Part shown: positions 45,563-55,219 of the stretch, in pieces
How positions within the stretch are numbered: the first letter of the stretch is position 1
Layout: every line of letters begins with the position of its first letter
NCBI RefSeq assembly: GCF_027563345.1
Contig: NZ_JAMKBK010000004.1
From: Psychrobacillus psychrodurans
GTDB taxonomy: Bacteria > Bacillota > Bacilli > Bacillales_A > Planococcaceae
DNA length: 64,000 nucleotides
Direction: 5' to 3' (one strand)
Made by a program: the position numbers and the translations under genes
Notes under the pieces: generated by a model
What the model was told of the DNA's origin: nothing
Seen by the model: the letters and a program-made list of their open reading frames with translations, nothing else
Databases searched by the model: none

Positions 45563-47080
45563 ATGAAAATATTGGATGTAGATTTATTTCAAGATGGGAT
45601 ACAGCGCAATATTACTATGTTAGATAGGCTAAGTAGTGAAATGGAAGCAATTCATCATGCGGTGAATGGTCTAGTTCAGATGGAGGATCAACTTAAGGGA
45701 GCGGGAGGTAATGCCATCCGCTCTTTTTACCAGGAATGCCATTTACCGTTTCTTCACTTTTTCCAGTTGTTTTCTGAACAGTTTAAACAAGTGCTTAACC
45801 AGATGGAGGCAGCGCTTCATTCACTGGAACCTGATTCCTCCGGTTACATACTCGAAACATTCCTTGATGGAGAGCTAGAACAGGGACTTACGCTTATTGG
45901 TGAACTTACAGCTAGCTTGACGGATGAGTCAAATAGTATCATGGATCAAGTGAGTGATATTGTTGCCCTGCCGCATCTAGATGATAGCGGAGTGCAGGAG
46001 GGAGTCATTAGTTCTAAGAGAAAACGTGATGATACTTTAACGCAACTTTATGAATTTGATGCAATCCAAACGACCGCACTGAATCCTATAGAACAAGGTT
46101 TGCAGACGATGGACACGTGGCTGACGGATATAGAAGGACTGTTTACGGACGGAGTCACGGACATAGATTTTCGATCGAACCAATGGGCTGCGATATCAAT
46201 GAATAGTGGATTGAAGACGGCTATTGAACAACAGACCTCTCGGGTTAATGGAGGCCTAGAGTCCAGCAATCAGGAAAATCTGATAGGTACGGAAATCACG
46301 CCAGGAACGTTTCGGGCACTCGAGGGTAAAAAGACCAAGACAATCCATAGAGGTGCTTATGGAAGCTTTAACCTGTTAAAATTCCACCTGTACGAAAATG
46401 GTCTGATCGTCAAAGAATACCAGCTTGGGACAAGCAAGCCAATTCAATATGAAGTGGTCAACGAAGTAGAAGAGGAATTCGATGATGGTGGTTTCCGTGA
46501 AATCGATGGCTACTTCGAAGGTACAAAACTTGCATTTGTTGATTATCTAAGACCGCATGCGATTGTCAAAAAAGGCTTCAAGCTCGCTTTTATCTCCGGA
46601 GCCAAGATATCTAAATATAAAGGGGATCTTTCTGTAAAGAAGACTCCTACGGTTGAAAACAAGTCTAAGGGTAATGTGGATGGTAGTAAAGAGGCTGGAA
46701 ACCCTAATAAGGGTACGGGTAATATCGGAAATCAGACCAGAGATCAGGCCAGACATACTGCTCAAAATCTACTGAAAAATGGAGAAGTAAGTATGTCTAA
46801 TTTGAAATCAATGATTCCTTCGAATATTCCAAATTCATTTAAACCAACCGATACTATTACTGAGGGTGCAAAATATGAATTTATACTTGCCGATGGACAA
46901 AAGGCTATTATTCGATGGCATTCTCCAGACCCTATAGCGGCAAGCAAATATCCAGGATCAGCATCAGGTTCAAAATGGACTGCACAGATAAAAATCGGAA
47001 ATAAACAGCTAAAATCTGACGGAACATGGACAAAAAATCAATCTTTAAATGAGGTTCATATTCCAATAGAAGGGAAATAA
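45563..47080 (+). CDS. LXG-domain polymorphic toxin (type VII secretion)
   Basis: 505 aa. The N-terminal LXG domain (about 1-200; MKILDVDLFQDGIQRNITMLDRL, LKGAGGNAIRSFYQECHLPFL) is the type VII secretion signal. A linker (about 235-420) leads to a C-terminal domain of about 70 residues, KYEFILADGQKAIIRWHSPDP...SGSKWTAQIKIG...NEVHIPI, which fits polymorphic toxin domain type 30 with a conserved His in each of two motifs. Start ATG 45563 follows GAGG by 8 nt. The partner genes usually found upstream (small WXG/DUF helpers) are missing. Confidence 0.78.
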   Translation: MKILDVDLFQDGIQRNITMLDRLSSEMEAIHHAVNGLVQMEDQLKGAGGNAIRSFYQECHLPFLHFFQLFSEQFKQVLNQMEAALHSLEPDSSGYILETFLDGELEQGLTLIGELTASLTDESNSIMDQVSDIVALPHLDDSGVQEGVISSKRKRDDTLTQLYEFDAIQTTALNPIEQGLQTMDTWLTDIEGLFTDGVTDIDFRSNQWAAISMNSGLKTAIEQQTSRVNGGLESSNQENLIGTEITPGTFRALEGKKTKTIHRGAYGSFNLLKFHLYENGLIVKEYQLGTSKPIQYEVVNEVEEEFDDGGFREIDGYFEGTKLAFVDYLRPHAIVKKGFKLAFISGAKISKYKGDLSVKKTPTVENKSKGNVDGSKEAGNPNKGTGNIGNQTRDQARHTAQNLLKNGEVSMSNLKSMIPSNIPNSFKPTDTITEGAKYEFILADGQKAIIRWHSPDPIAASKYPGSASGSKWTAQIKIGNKQLKSDGTWTKNQSLNEVHIPIEGK

Positions 47081-47083
47081 AAT

Positions 47084-47506
47084 ATGGATATAAATGAAAT
47101 TAAGAATCTACCTGATAGAATACCAACTGGAACCCTAATATCAATGTTTCAAAATGCATTAGATCAATTTAGAAATAATAAAATTGAAAAAGATGGTTTT
47201 TTAGTAATACTTAGTCAACTAACAGACCGGCAAGTTATGACATACGAGTTATTAAGAAGTGATATAAGAAATGATATTGATAGAACTCTCTCTAGATTAT
47301 GGAATACAGAGTCCTATGATGAAGTAGATATTATTCTTTCTATTGTAGTAAATCTTGGTCTAGAAATTTGCTTTAATAAAATAAAAGAATCACTGGAACA
47401 GTATAAGGATATAGATAAATCAATCCTAGATGAAATACAGGAAACAATAGATGAAGTAGGCGAGAATATCTCTAATCCGTATTATAGTTTGGAAAAATTT
47501 AATTAG
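47084..47506 (+). CDS. Probable immunity protein to the LXG toxin
   Basis: 140 aa, 3 nt after the toxin stop, acidic and helical (GTLISMFQNALDQFRNNKIEKDGFLVILSQLTDR). No family recognised. Position, acidity and small size are standard for an immunity gene. The start lacks a strong ribosome binding site (AGAAGGGAAATAAAAT) and is probably translated by coupling. Confidence 0.6.
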   Translation: MDINEIKNLPDRIPTGTLISMFQNALDQFRNNKIEKDGFLVILSQLTDRQVMTYELLRSDIRNDIDRTLSRLWNTESYDEVDIILSIVVNLGLEICFNKIKESLEQYKDIDKSILDEIQETIDEVGENISNPYYSLEKFN

Positions 47507-47738
47507 TCTGTTACTAGTGTGGAATGCCAAAAACCAAATTTACAATGGTTTAAATGGATCATTAATTACTATCTTCCCTAAATTAAAGATATCAAGACTT
47601 AAATTTAAAGAGAAGTATACAATTGCTGAGGAATACATTGATTAAATTTGGGGTATCAGAGTTTTGAGTTCTAAAGTTTCTTTAGAAGAAACTAATAATG
47701 AATTTTTATAGCGAGTTTAATTAATCCTGCCTCGAAGC

Positions 47739-47777
47739 AAACCTTGATTGGCTAGAAGCTTTTCAAGGTTTTTTAAT
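47739..47777 (+). terminator. Terminator after the toxin-immunity pair
   Basis: AAACCTTGA and TCAAGGTTT form a 9-bp stem followed by TTTTAATT. The spacer 47507-47876 has coding-like debris but no intact ORF. Confidence 0.75.
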
Positions 47778-47876
47778 TATACTGAAAACTGATAGAAATG
47801 GTGGTAAGCAATGACACTTGAAAATGCCTTCTGTTAGAAAAGATACTAAGATGACATTTAAGGGCGTAAAAGATAG

Positions 47877-48326
47877 TGGGACAAAGCTATGATGCCGAAC
47901 CGCTACAACTATTTAAGCTTAGACCCAATCTATAAAGACGAATATGGGATGCCTTTACTTCGTATGACGGTTAATTACGCTCAAACAGATCATAATGCTC
48001 ATAAATTCATGACTCAAAAATGTTTAGAAATTATGGAGAATTTGGGTGCTGATCAAACGATGGCATTTGATCAAATGGGTGATTATAATATCGGTGCGTT
48101 TGTTCCAGAGCATAGCGTTGGAGGAACAATTATGGGGGCAGATCCAGAAACCTCTGTAGTGAATAATTACTCGCAGGTTTGGGATGTGAATAACATATTT
48201 GTATTAGGAGCATCTACTTTCGCAAACCAATCAGGTGTTAATCCAACAGGTACTCTAGGTGCTCTTGCTTATCGTGCTGTTGAAGGCATTGAAAAATATT
48301 TTAAAGAAGGTAACTTATTAGTTTAG
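47877..48326 (+). pseudogene. GMC oxidoreductase, C-terminal fragment
   Basis: The fragment WDKAMMPNRYNYLSLDP...VNNYSQVWDVNNIFVLGASTFANQSGVNPTGTLGALAYRAVEG is the substrate-binding and C-terminal end of a glucose-methanol-choline type oxidoreductase (gluconate dehydrogenase-like). The FAD-binding N-terminal ~400 residues are absent, and an in-frame stop lies at 47874. Debris in another frame just upstream (KDTKMTFKGVKDSG) suggests a frameshift after a large deletion. Not functional. Confidence 0.8.
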
Positions 48327-48342
48327 TTTTTACAATATATAA

Positions 48343-48378
48343 AAAGGGGATCAGGTACAGCCTGATCCTTTTTTTGTC
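48343..48378 (+). terminator. Terminator after the GMC fragment
   Basis: AAAGGGGATCAGG and CCTGATCCTTTTT with loop TACAG, then a T-run; strong. Confidence 0.88.
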
Positions 48379-48490
48379 TTTTGTTAATTGTTCCTGACAC
48401 AGGGATCGAATTTTATTGACTTTGTACATACATATTTTATACAATTGTAATTCGACTGAAATTTTAGAAATTTTAGGGGGGAGTATCATA

Positions 48491-50587
48491 ATGAGCACTA
48501 TATATGAAGAGGAATTTAAGAGATTGCAAGAGGTTTTATCTACACTGGATGACCGAATACACAAGCTAGAAAGTATTCCAGTTTATCACGGGAATAACTA
48601 TACCGAGCAAGTACTTGAAAGTATGAGGGAGTTAAATCGGCAAAACTTACGAATTGGTGTACAAGAGCCATACTTTGGTCGGTTAGATTTTAGGGAGGAT
48701 GGCCATTTAGAGCCAAATCCATTATATATTGGGAAAGTCGGTGTTTCGGATGAGGAAGCGAAGAAGCCAATAGTTATTGATTGGCGAGCACCAGTTGCTA
48801 GTATGTTTTACTCCTTCAATGGCGGAGAGGAGCTGGCTTATTATCAATCGCCTGATGGATTGGTAGAGGGAGAAGTGTATTTAAAAAGAAACATAGCCAT
48901 TCGTAAACGAGAGCTAGAGCGTGTTGTTGATACGTATGTAAAGGGGAGTGAAGATGTATCCCTGACAGACGAATTTCTCTTATACCGATTAGGTGAAAAT
49001 AAAGATAATAAATTAAAAGATATCGTTTCAACGATACAATCTGAGCAAAATGAAATTATCCGAGCTGAGAAAAATATACCGTTATTGATCCAAGGGGTTG
49101 CAGGGAGTGGGAAAACAACTGTCGCTTTACATCGCCTTGCTTTTTTGATATATGAATATCGTGAACAGCTACAAGCAGATAGAATGATCATTTTCGCTCC
49201 AAACAGTTTGTTTTTAGACTATATTTCTGGTGTACTTCCTGAACTGGGAGTAGGAAATATTAAACAAACAACTTTTCCAGAGTGGGCGTTAAGTCTTTTA
49301 GATAATACGGTGAAATTAAAACATCCAGAAGAAAAGTTAAATGAAGCTTTTTCCATGAATCGAGACAATCATAAAGTTATGCAGGGTAAATTAAAGGGGT
49401 CAATCAAGTTTAAGTCATTTATTGAAAGAAGTCTCATTCAATTTGAAGAAAATCTAGTACCAACAACTAATCTCGAACTATGGGATCAAGCTGTGATAAC
49501 AGTAGATGAAATTAAGAAGTGGTTATTGGTTGAATATAAGCATTATCCATTAACAAAGCGCAGGGAACGATTAGTTGCACGAATCAAGCGTTGGATAGAG
49601 ATAGAACTTAAAAAGGTCGAAGGAACCGATGAGAAGAAGCTATTGAAAAAAGAAGCGAACAATAGATTGAATGTATATATGAAGTTTTGGCCAAAAATGA
49701 GTGCATTATCATTTTATACATCTTTGATGAATCAAAAAGAAATAATAGAATTATTACCTGAAGCACTTGTCCAAGAAACAGCGAAGAATTGCCAAAAGAA
49801 AGAAGTAAATGTAGAAGATTTAGCACCACTCGTCTATATTTATCATCAGCTAACAGGAATAGAAGGCAAACAAAAATTTCATCATGTTGTGATTGATGAA
49901 GCACAAGACTTTTCGCCGTTTCAAATTTCTATACTGAAAGAGATTACACAAGGTAATTCTTTTACTATTTTAGGTGATTTATCTCAGGCAATCTATAATT
50001 ATCAGGGAATAGAGGACTGGAATGACTTTAAAGAAGTGTTTCAAGAAACGGGTTATTATGAACTGACGAGAAGCTACCGTTCTACAAAGGAAATTATCGA
50101 ATTTGCCAATGAGGTCATTAAGCATGCCGAAGTTCCCGTGGGACTTGCAACACCAGTTTTCCGTAGCGGTGAAAAAGTGAAAGTGATTTCTACAGATGAT
50201 CAAATTACCGAAATCATTAAGGTACTACAAGATTTACAAAAAGAAAATCTCAAGACGATTGCGATTATTGGTAGAACAGAAGCTGAATGCCGTTCCATAC
50301 ATAAGCAGTTACAAATAGCAGGGATTGACGTGAACGTCATTGAAGCAAATCAAAAGAAATACGAAGGTGGTATTTCTGTAGTTCCTGTGTATTTAGCTAA
50401 GGGATTGGAATTTGATGCAGTGTTACTTATAGATGTGGACGCAAGTCACTATAAAGATTCAAAGTATGATGCCAAATTATTATACGTAGGCTGCACGAGA
50501 TCACTCCACGATTTACGTATTTTCTATTCAGGTGAAGCTTCTCCATTAATTCAAGGAATACCAAAAGAATTTTACGAAAGTAATTAA
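48491..50587 (+). CDS. helD: HelD-like superfamily 1 helicase
   Basis: 698 aa. Walker A GVAGSGKTTVALHRLAFLIY, Walker B VVIDEAQDFSPFQ, Q-motif-like LIQGVAG, and C-terminal motif YVGCTRSLHDLRIFY. The N-terminal coiled-coil (EEEFKRLQEVLSTLDDRIHKLESIP) is typical of HelD, which binds RNA polymerase and releases it from DNA. It may instead be one of several UvrD-like paralogues in Bacillales. ATG 48491 follows GGGGGGAG; an upstream extension to 48416 has no site. B. subtilis HelD is about 770 aa, so this is a shorter relative. Confidence 0.85.
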   Translation: MSTIYEEEFKRLQEVLSTLDDRIHKLESIPVYHGNNYTEQVLESMRELNRQNLRIGVQEPYFGRLDFREDGHLEPNPLYIGKVGVSDEEAKKPIVIDWRAPVASMFYSFNGGEELAYYQSPDGLVEGEVYLKRNIAIRKRELERVVDTYVKGSEDVSLTDEFLLYRLGENKDNKLKDIVSTIQSEQNEIIRAEKNIPLLIQGVAGSGKTTVALHRLAFLIYEYREQLQADRMIIFAPNSLFLDYISGVLPELGVGNIKQTTFPEWALSLLDNTVKLKHPEEKLNEAFSMNRDNHKVMQGKLKGSIKFKSFIERSLIQFEENLVPTTNLELWDQAVITVDEIKKWLLVEYKHYPLTKRRERLVARIKRWIEIELKKVEGTDEKKLLKKEANNRLNVYMKFWPKMSALSFYTSLMNQKEIIELLPEALVQETAKNCQKKEVNVEDLAPLVYIYHQLTGIEGKQKFHHVVIDEAQDFSPFQISILKEITQGNSFTILGDLSQAIYNYQGIEDWNDFKEVFQETGYYELTRSYRSTKEIIEFANEVIKHAEVPVGLATPVFRSGEKVKVISTDDQITEIIKVLQDLQKENLKTIAIIGRTEAECRSIHKQLQIAGIDVNVIEANQKKYEGGISVVPVYLAKGLEFDAVLLIDVDASHYKDSKYDAKLLYVGCTRSLHDLRIFYSGEASPLIQGIPKEFYESN

Positions 50588-50612
50588 TAGATCTTTGAAG
50601 AAGATTATTCAG

Positions 50613-50705
50613 TTATATGTTAGAGGACCTGTTGAATTCAACTCAACAACGAACCTCGTTGACGCTAACGGAAACGCAGTAAAACAAGGCATTGTTTCTA
50701 AATAA
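50613..50705 (+). pseudogene. C-terminal scrap of a surface protein
   Basis: The frame reads LYVRGPVEFNSTTNLVDANG followed by NAVKQGIVSK and a stop. The composition (NST, VDANGN) is that of an S-layer or cell-wall protein end. No start or upstream frame, so a stranded 3' fragment. Confidence 0.45.
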
Positions 50706-50770
50706 GGATTAATGGAACAGGTACCTTGTGCGGTTGATAATAGATAACAAGATATTTACACATTTTAAAA

Positions 50771-50803
50771 AGCCTCTAATTCAAATGAATTAGAGGCTAT
50801 TTT
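50771..50803. terminator. Terminator between convergent units
   Basis: AGCCTCTAATTC and GAATTAGAGGCT make a perfect 12-bp stem with 4-nt loop; TATTTTC follows and AAAA precedes. Confidence 0.85.
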
Positions 50804-50901
50804 CTATTTGAGCTAATACTAACCTGGTTTAGGATAAAGTTTTAAAACTATCTCTTGCATACTAATCTTTTATTTAATTAGTCGAACTAGGGCAGCATCT
50901 T

Positions 50902-51544
50902 TTATCTTACTTTTTGCTTTCTCATCCACTGTGTTGCAACCCATTTTTCACCAGTTATAACTGGTGCTCCACCATGTAAAGTTAAATCGTTTAGGTTTTG
51001 ATCGTTATAGAAATACTCGAAATAAACGGCCATACCTTTTTTGGGTGTTACTGAAAAGTTCAGTTTAGGGAAAAAAGTTTCCCCGCCTTGTTCTACGGCG
51101 TTTAAGTACATAACGAGTGTACTAATTCTATTATTGCTTGCTACTTTACTTGTTGATGAAAAGAAATCATGATGAGCTTCATATTCCTGACCAGGGGTAT
51201 ACCGAAGAATTTGAAGACCTTTTCCATGTTCAATTGGGATATTCATAATAGAGGAGACCTTTTTTCGACTCTAGCTATAATTTCATTTTCACTTTCTTCC
51301 AAAAACATACTACTACTTGTTCTCAGTTCATTTTCTTCTCGTGTCGTTCCAATTTTTGAACGTTTCATTTTATCCTTAGACAATCTGACTAGTTCATCGC
51401 ATTCCTCGTTACTTAGGCTCCTCTAATCTAGTGACTATGTCAATCTCTTTATCTATCTGTCATTATTTTGTTCCCAGCGTGATCAAATATAGTTTGCTCT
51501 TTATTCTTCGTATCAACTTGAAACCACCCTAAACTATTAAATTT
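50902..51544 (-). pseudogene. Prolyl 4-hydroxylase-like 2OG-Fe(II) oxygenase, multiply broken
   Basis: Reading the minus strand in three frames rebuilds a family protein: FNSLGWFQVDTKNKEQTIFD..IMTD, then KEIDIVTRLEEP, then LSNEECDELVRLSKDKMKRS..SSSMFLEESENE, then IMNIPIEHGKGLQILRYTPG through HHDFF and HGGAPVITGEKWVATQW. Joins lie near 51452, 51415 and 51248; the second also loses several residues of the usual strand after EEP. The Fe ligands HxD and distal His with 2OG-binding Lys survive, but the gene cannot make one chain. The first break lies in a GATAGATA tract. Confidence 0.78.
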
Positions 51545-51943
51545 TCAAAACTAGTACGTTTACTTTTCGTAATATTTTATGTGAAAATTATTTTTCTTTT
51601 ACTTCAATTACTTGAATAAAAAGGTAAATTGTTATGATTTATTTTGGGATTAATTTCAATTTATTTTATCATACTATTTTTATAAATCTAAAATACGAGA
51701 GTATTATAACAATATATTTTACAGCAATAGTTGTTGGTTGAGGATGAAAATAGCTATAAATAAATTCGCTTCATTGGTTCTAACAAAATACTTCATGTAT
51801 GCTTAAGATAGAGAATTAACAAACCTTGTCTGGTATCGTACGTTATAGAAGAATGGTCATAAATAAGAGAAATGTGTGCCAAATAAAACCTCAATTTTAT
51901 TTGATGTCATACTACAGAAATCTGTTTAATGAGGAGGATGCTC
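51545..51943. other. AT-rich spacer
   Basis: About 400 bp with very high AT and no ORF; presumably holds the promoter of the gene at 51944. Confidence 0.45.
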
Positions 51944-52111
51944 ATGAAATGCGGAGCGAAATGCTTTATAGTTGAGGCTGAAATTAACGGTAAAGTGCAA
52001 ACAATACCCGTGACAGCGAGAACTTCAATACAAGCTAGAAAAGTTGTATCCCTCGAGTATAGTGATCAATTAAAGATTATTGGCGTGAAGGTTAACAAAG
52101 ATACACTGTGA
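51944..52111 (+). CDS. Small hypothetical protein
   Basis: 55 aa, MKCGAKCFIVEAEINGKVQT..., with two N-terminal Cys (CGAKC) and a mixed alpha/beta look; not recognised. GAGGAGG lies 5 nt before ATG 51944 (an ATG at 51929 would overlap it). 35 nt upstream of the DUF3219-like gene and so probably co-transcribed. Confidence 0.6.
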   Translation: MKCGAKCFIVEAEINGKVQTIPVTARTSIQARKVVSLEYSDQLKIIGVKVNKDTL

Positions 52112-52146
52112 ACTATATCCAGTATATAAATCAGGAGGTGTTTGGA

Positions 52147-52455
52147 ATGAGCGAAAACGTAGAAGATAATATGGTGAAGGAAATAATATTAGATAATACA
52201 TTAATCAAAGTAAGTCACTATGAAGAAGAAAAAGTAAATGGTTTACACCAAATTTCAGTCGTATTTGATGTAACAAGTGAAGATTATCATGATATTGCTA
52301 CTTTACTGTATAGAGGTACTTTTGAAGTTACTGTTCCGGACGCTGTTTTATTTTTCCGAGGAACGATTATTAATTACTCTACATCCATTACTAACTTATA
52401 TGAGGAAGGGCAAGTTGGAGAATATAAACTGAGTTTGCTGGAGACGGAGATATAA
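52147..52455 (+). CDS. DUF3219-like protein
   Basis: 102 aa. The pattern EIILDNTLIKVSHY...HQISVVFDVTSEDYHDIATLLYRGTFEVTVPD...FRGTIINYSTSITNLYEEGQVGEYKLSLLE resembles the B. subtilis YkvR/DUF3219 family, of unknown function. ATG 52147 follows AGGAGGTG; the longer frame from 52108 is rejected. Cytoplasmic, no motifs. Confidence 0.65.
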   Translation: MSENVEDNMVKEIILDNTLIKVSHYEEEKVNGLHQISVVFDVTSEDYHDIATLLYRGTFEVTVPDAVLFFRGTIINYSTSITNLYEEGQVGEYKLSLLETEI

Positions 52456-52472
52456 GAAGGGGGAATGGACAG

Positions 52473-53477
52473 TTGAAGTTAAGTATTCTAGATCAATCAC
52501 CGATCTCTTCAACTCAAACAGCCAAAGAGGCTCTGGATGAATCGTTGAAGTTAGCACAGGCCGGAGAGGCCCTAGGTTATACTCGCTATTGGGTTACGGA
52601 ACATCATGACTTACCTGGATTAGCAAGTTCAGTTCCTGAGGTGATTTTAAGTTATATCGGGGCAAATACAAAAACAATTCGCATTGGTTCGGGAGCTGTT
52701 TTATTGCCACATTATAAACCGTTTAAAGTTGCAGAAATTTATAATACACTCGCTACTTTATTTCCTAATCGTATTGATGTGGGTATAGGACGTGCTTCAG
52801 GAGGATCAGCTGAAGTAACGAATGCTTTATCGGATAACTTTTTACAGAACGTCTATAAAATGCCTAGCTTAGTGAAGGATTTACTCCATTTTCTAGATGA
52901 TGATTTTCCAGCTGAACAGGAGTACTCTAAAATTTCTGCTACACCAATTCCAGAGGTATCACCGCTACCCTGGCTGCTTGGGACTAGTAAAAAAAGTGCT
53001 TTACTTGCTGCGGAAAATGGGATTGCTTATGCATTCGGTCAATTTATGAGTAACAATGATGGGCCATCTATTATTCAGGAATATCTGGAAGCTTTTACTC
53101 CTAGAAAACAAGGACAACCAGCTCAAGTTATCATAACCGTTTCAGTCATTTGTGCAGAAACAACTGAAAAAGCTAATGAAATATCATTAAGTGCGCTCAT
53201 CTGGGAACTGCAGAAGGCTAAAGGGGAGGGCGGTAGGGGAATTCCTTCTATAAAAGAAGCAAGGGAATATAAGTTGGACGATCGAGAGAAAGATCCATTC
53301 GATAAAATGAAAAAGAACATAATCATCGGTAATCCGCAGGAAGTAAAACAGAAATTAATCGAGTTGCAAGCTACATACAAAGCAGATGAAATCATGCTAA
53401 GTACCATTACATATTCTGCTGAGGATCGAAGAAATTCATATAAGCTAATAGCAAATGAATTGCTTATGGAAGATTAA
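52473..53477 (+). CDS. LLM-class flavin-dependent monooxygenase
   Basis: 334 aa luciferase-like monooxygenase of the MsnO8-like group: LSILDQSPISS at the start, YTRYWVTEHHDLPGLASSVPEV, IRIGSGAVLLPHYKPFKVAE, IDVGIGRASGG. These use FMNH2 and O2; the substrate is unknown. The start is TTG 52473 with AAGGGGG upstream. 17 nt after the DUF3219-like gene. Followed by a strong terminator at 53537. Confidence 0.82.
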   Translation: MKLSILDQSPISSTQTAKEALDESLKLAQAGEALGYTRYWVTEHHDLPGLASSVPEVILSYIGANTKTIRIGSGAVLLPHYKPFKVAEIYNTLATLFPNRIDVGIGRASGGSAEVTNALSDNFLQNVYKMPSLVKDLLHFLDDDFPAEQEYSKISATPIPEVSPLPWLLGTSKKSALLAAENGIAYAFGQFMSNNDGPSIIQEYLEAFTPRKQGQPAQVIITVSVICAETTEKANEISLSALIWELQKAKGEGGRGIPSIKEAREYKLDDREKDPFDKMKKNIIIGNPQEVKQKLIELQATYKADEIMLSTITYSAEDRRNSYKLIANELLMED

Positions 53478-53536
53478 TCAGGTTAGTGCAGTTACCCAGT
53501 ATGTATTAAGTGAACTACAATCAAGGTAAGCGCCAA

Positions 53537-53575
53537 AAATGCCCATGAAGTTATTACTTCACGGGCATTTTATTT
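53537..53575. terminator. Terminator between convergent genes
   Basis: AAATGCCCATGAAG and CTTCACGGGCATTT arms with one mismatch, then TTATTTC. A near copy is at 58808-58848. Confidence 0.8.
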
Positions 53576-53605
53576 CATATTCAAAAACGATACAGGGGTT
53601 TCTTA

Positions 53606-54379
53606 TTACTTTCCGCTTTGTGTAAGAATCATCTCATTTTTGGCAATGTCCTTTAAGCGGACAGCTTCGGCAACGTGAATTGGTAGGTTTTCGTCAATTT
53701 TGATTGTGAAAGCTTGGTCGATAATTTGTTTTTTTAGCTGTGCTACTGTTTCGCATGTTGTGTGGAAGGTATTATATACGACCCCATATTGCATATAGTG
53801 ATGGGTGTCGCTACCTGCGACTACCGGTTTATTTATTTGTTTGCTGAGCGCTTCTAAATCGGCGCAATTTTGTTTGATGCCACGGCTATATAAATCCTTG
53901 CCATTTAAATCGATAGCGTCGAGCTGACCAAGAAGTGCAGGGTCTAGATCTATTAAAGGTGTGCTTTCTCTAAACGGATGTGCTCCAATTACAAGCATGT
54001 CAGGATAACTCGCAGTTAACTGCAAAAGTGCAGCAAAGGGAATGAATTGTCGCTTAGTCTCATGACTATTCAGTGCCTCACGTAGTGCACGAATTTGTCC
54101 AAGCTCTCCTATGCACAATATATGACCGACCTCTCCGATATCAACCTCCATGCCTGGAAATACCTTTAAGCCCTCCATTTCATAATAATTACCATTATAA
54201 TGATAGTGCTCATCTAATGTACGATAAACGTCTGCAAAGTTTTTCGTATTAAAATGCTCTGTAATAGCAATCGCGTCCAATCCGCGCTGTACGGCAATCT
54301 TCACCATTTCCTGAAAATATGCTAAAGAAAAATCAACCTTTTTAGATAACTTTGCATGCGTATGAAGATCTATATTCAT
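53606..54379 (-). CDS. PHP-domain phosphoesterase
   Basis: 257 aa. PHP metal motifs: DLHTHAKLS at the N-terminus, AIAITEHFN, FPGMEVDIGEVGHILCIGE, IGAHPFRES, GSDTHH near the C-terminus. PHP proteins are phosphoesterases of the histidinol-phosphatase and nucleotide families. AAGGAG ribosome binding site. Last gene of the ECF transporter operon, 12 nt after the T component, so it likely acts on the imported compound or its phosphate. Confidence 0.82.
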   Translation of the reverse strand: MNIDLHTHAKLSKKVDFSLAYFQEMVKIAVQRGLDAIAITEHFNTKNFADVYRTLDEHYHYNGNYYEMEGLKVFPGMEVDIGEVGHILCIGELGQIRALREALNSHETKRQFIPFAALLQLTASYPDMLVIGAHPFRESTPLIDLDPALLGQLDAIDLNGKDLYSRGIKQNCADLEALSKQINKPVVAGSDTHHYMQYGVVYNTFHTTCETVAQLKKQIIDQAFTIKIDENLPIHVAEAVRLKDIAKNEMILTQSGK

Positions 54380-54391
54380 CGTTTTCGCTCC

Positions 54392-55219
54392 TTAAAGTAT
54401 AAGTTGTAGGCTGTGTACTATCACTACATAGCACACTGTTAATAGTAGGAACAGCCAGTCCATTTGTGATGTTTGTAAGTAATTTGTTTTCATCTTTAAT
54501 ACACGTTTATCCTTTGCAGCATAGCTAAAGCCTTTAATTTCTAACGCTTCCACTGTTGTGCGGGAGCGTTTAGCGCTGTTTAAAATGAGCGGATAAAACG
54601 ATTTAATAAGCATCGTGATATAATAATAAATTTTTCGAAAGTAGAGCACACCATTCTTACTTGGTGCTAATCCACGTAGGCGATATGAAAGTATAATCTG
54701 CTGAAATTCCTCTAGTAATGTAGGTAAAATTCGATAGGCATACGCTACACTAAATGAAAACTGAGCTGGCGCACCAAGACGGAGGAGTGCATCGCTAAAT
54801 TTCTCCGGATTAATGCTTGAAAATACAGTCACGCTTGCTAAAGATATAACAGCAAGTTTAATGGATAGCCAAAACATTGGTGCAACAATACTCAAATCTC
54901 CACCAAATAGGAGCGCAATAAAGCCGAGGAGTAGTATTTCACCAGCTAGACCCACTGCAAGAACAGTCAAGATTAAAGGACTTACCCGAGCGATAACCGT
55001 TAAAATGACCATGAATAGCAAGTAACCAACTAGTGTAACATGCTCATAAATAAACCAAGGCACAATCGCAAAGTAGCCATACCATGCCAATAAAATGCGT
55101 GGATCGAGCTGTGTGAAGAAACTTTTTTCGGTACTAAAAGCCGTACGCAGCAATTCCTGTTTGATATATTCTAGTGAAAGCCTATCCTCTAGTTTTTTAA
55201 CCCATTCCAACGTGAACAC
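54392..55219 (-). CDS. ECF transporter transmembrane component (EcfT)
   Basis: 275 aa, five or so membrane segments in the first 130 residues plus one at the C-terminus, with the cytoplasmic coupling segment AYRILPTLLEEFQQIILSYRLRGLAPSK, the site of the Ala-Arg-x type coupling motifs. GTG start at 55219 overlaps the ATPase gene by 23 nt. The start could instead be slightly internal. Provides the membrane scaffold that joins the S component to the ATPases. Confidence 0.82.
   Translation of the reverse strand: MFTLEWVKKLEDRLSLEYIKQELLRTAFSTEKSFFTQLDPRILLAWYGYFAIVPWFIYEHVTLVGYLLFMVILTVIARVSPLILTVLAVGLAGEILLLGFIALLFGGDLSIVAPMFWLSIKLAVISLASVTVFSSINPEKFSDALLRLGAPAQFSFSVAYAYRILPTLLEEFQQIILSYRLRGLAPSKNGVLYFRKIYYYITMLIKSFYPLILNSAKRSRTTVEALEIKGFSYAAKDKRVLKMKTNYLQTSQMDWLFLLLTVCYVVIVHSLQLIL

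Noticed and set aside
48301..48564. 87-aa minus-strand ORF near the helicase start
   Set aside because: Runs through a terminator and the helD ribosome binding site; no start signal.
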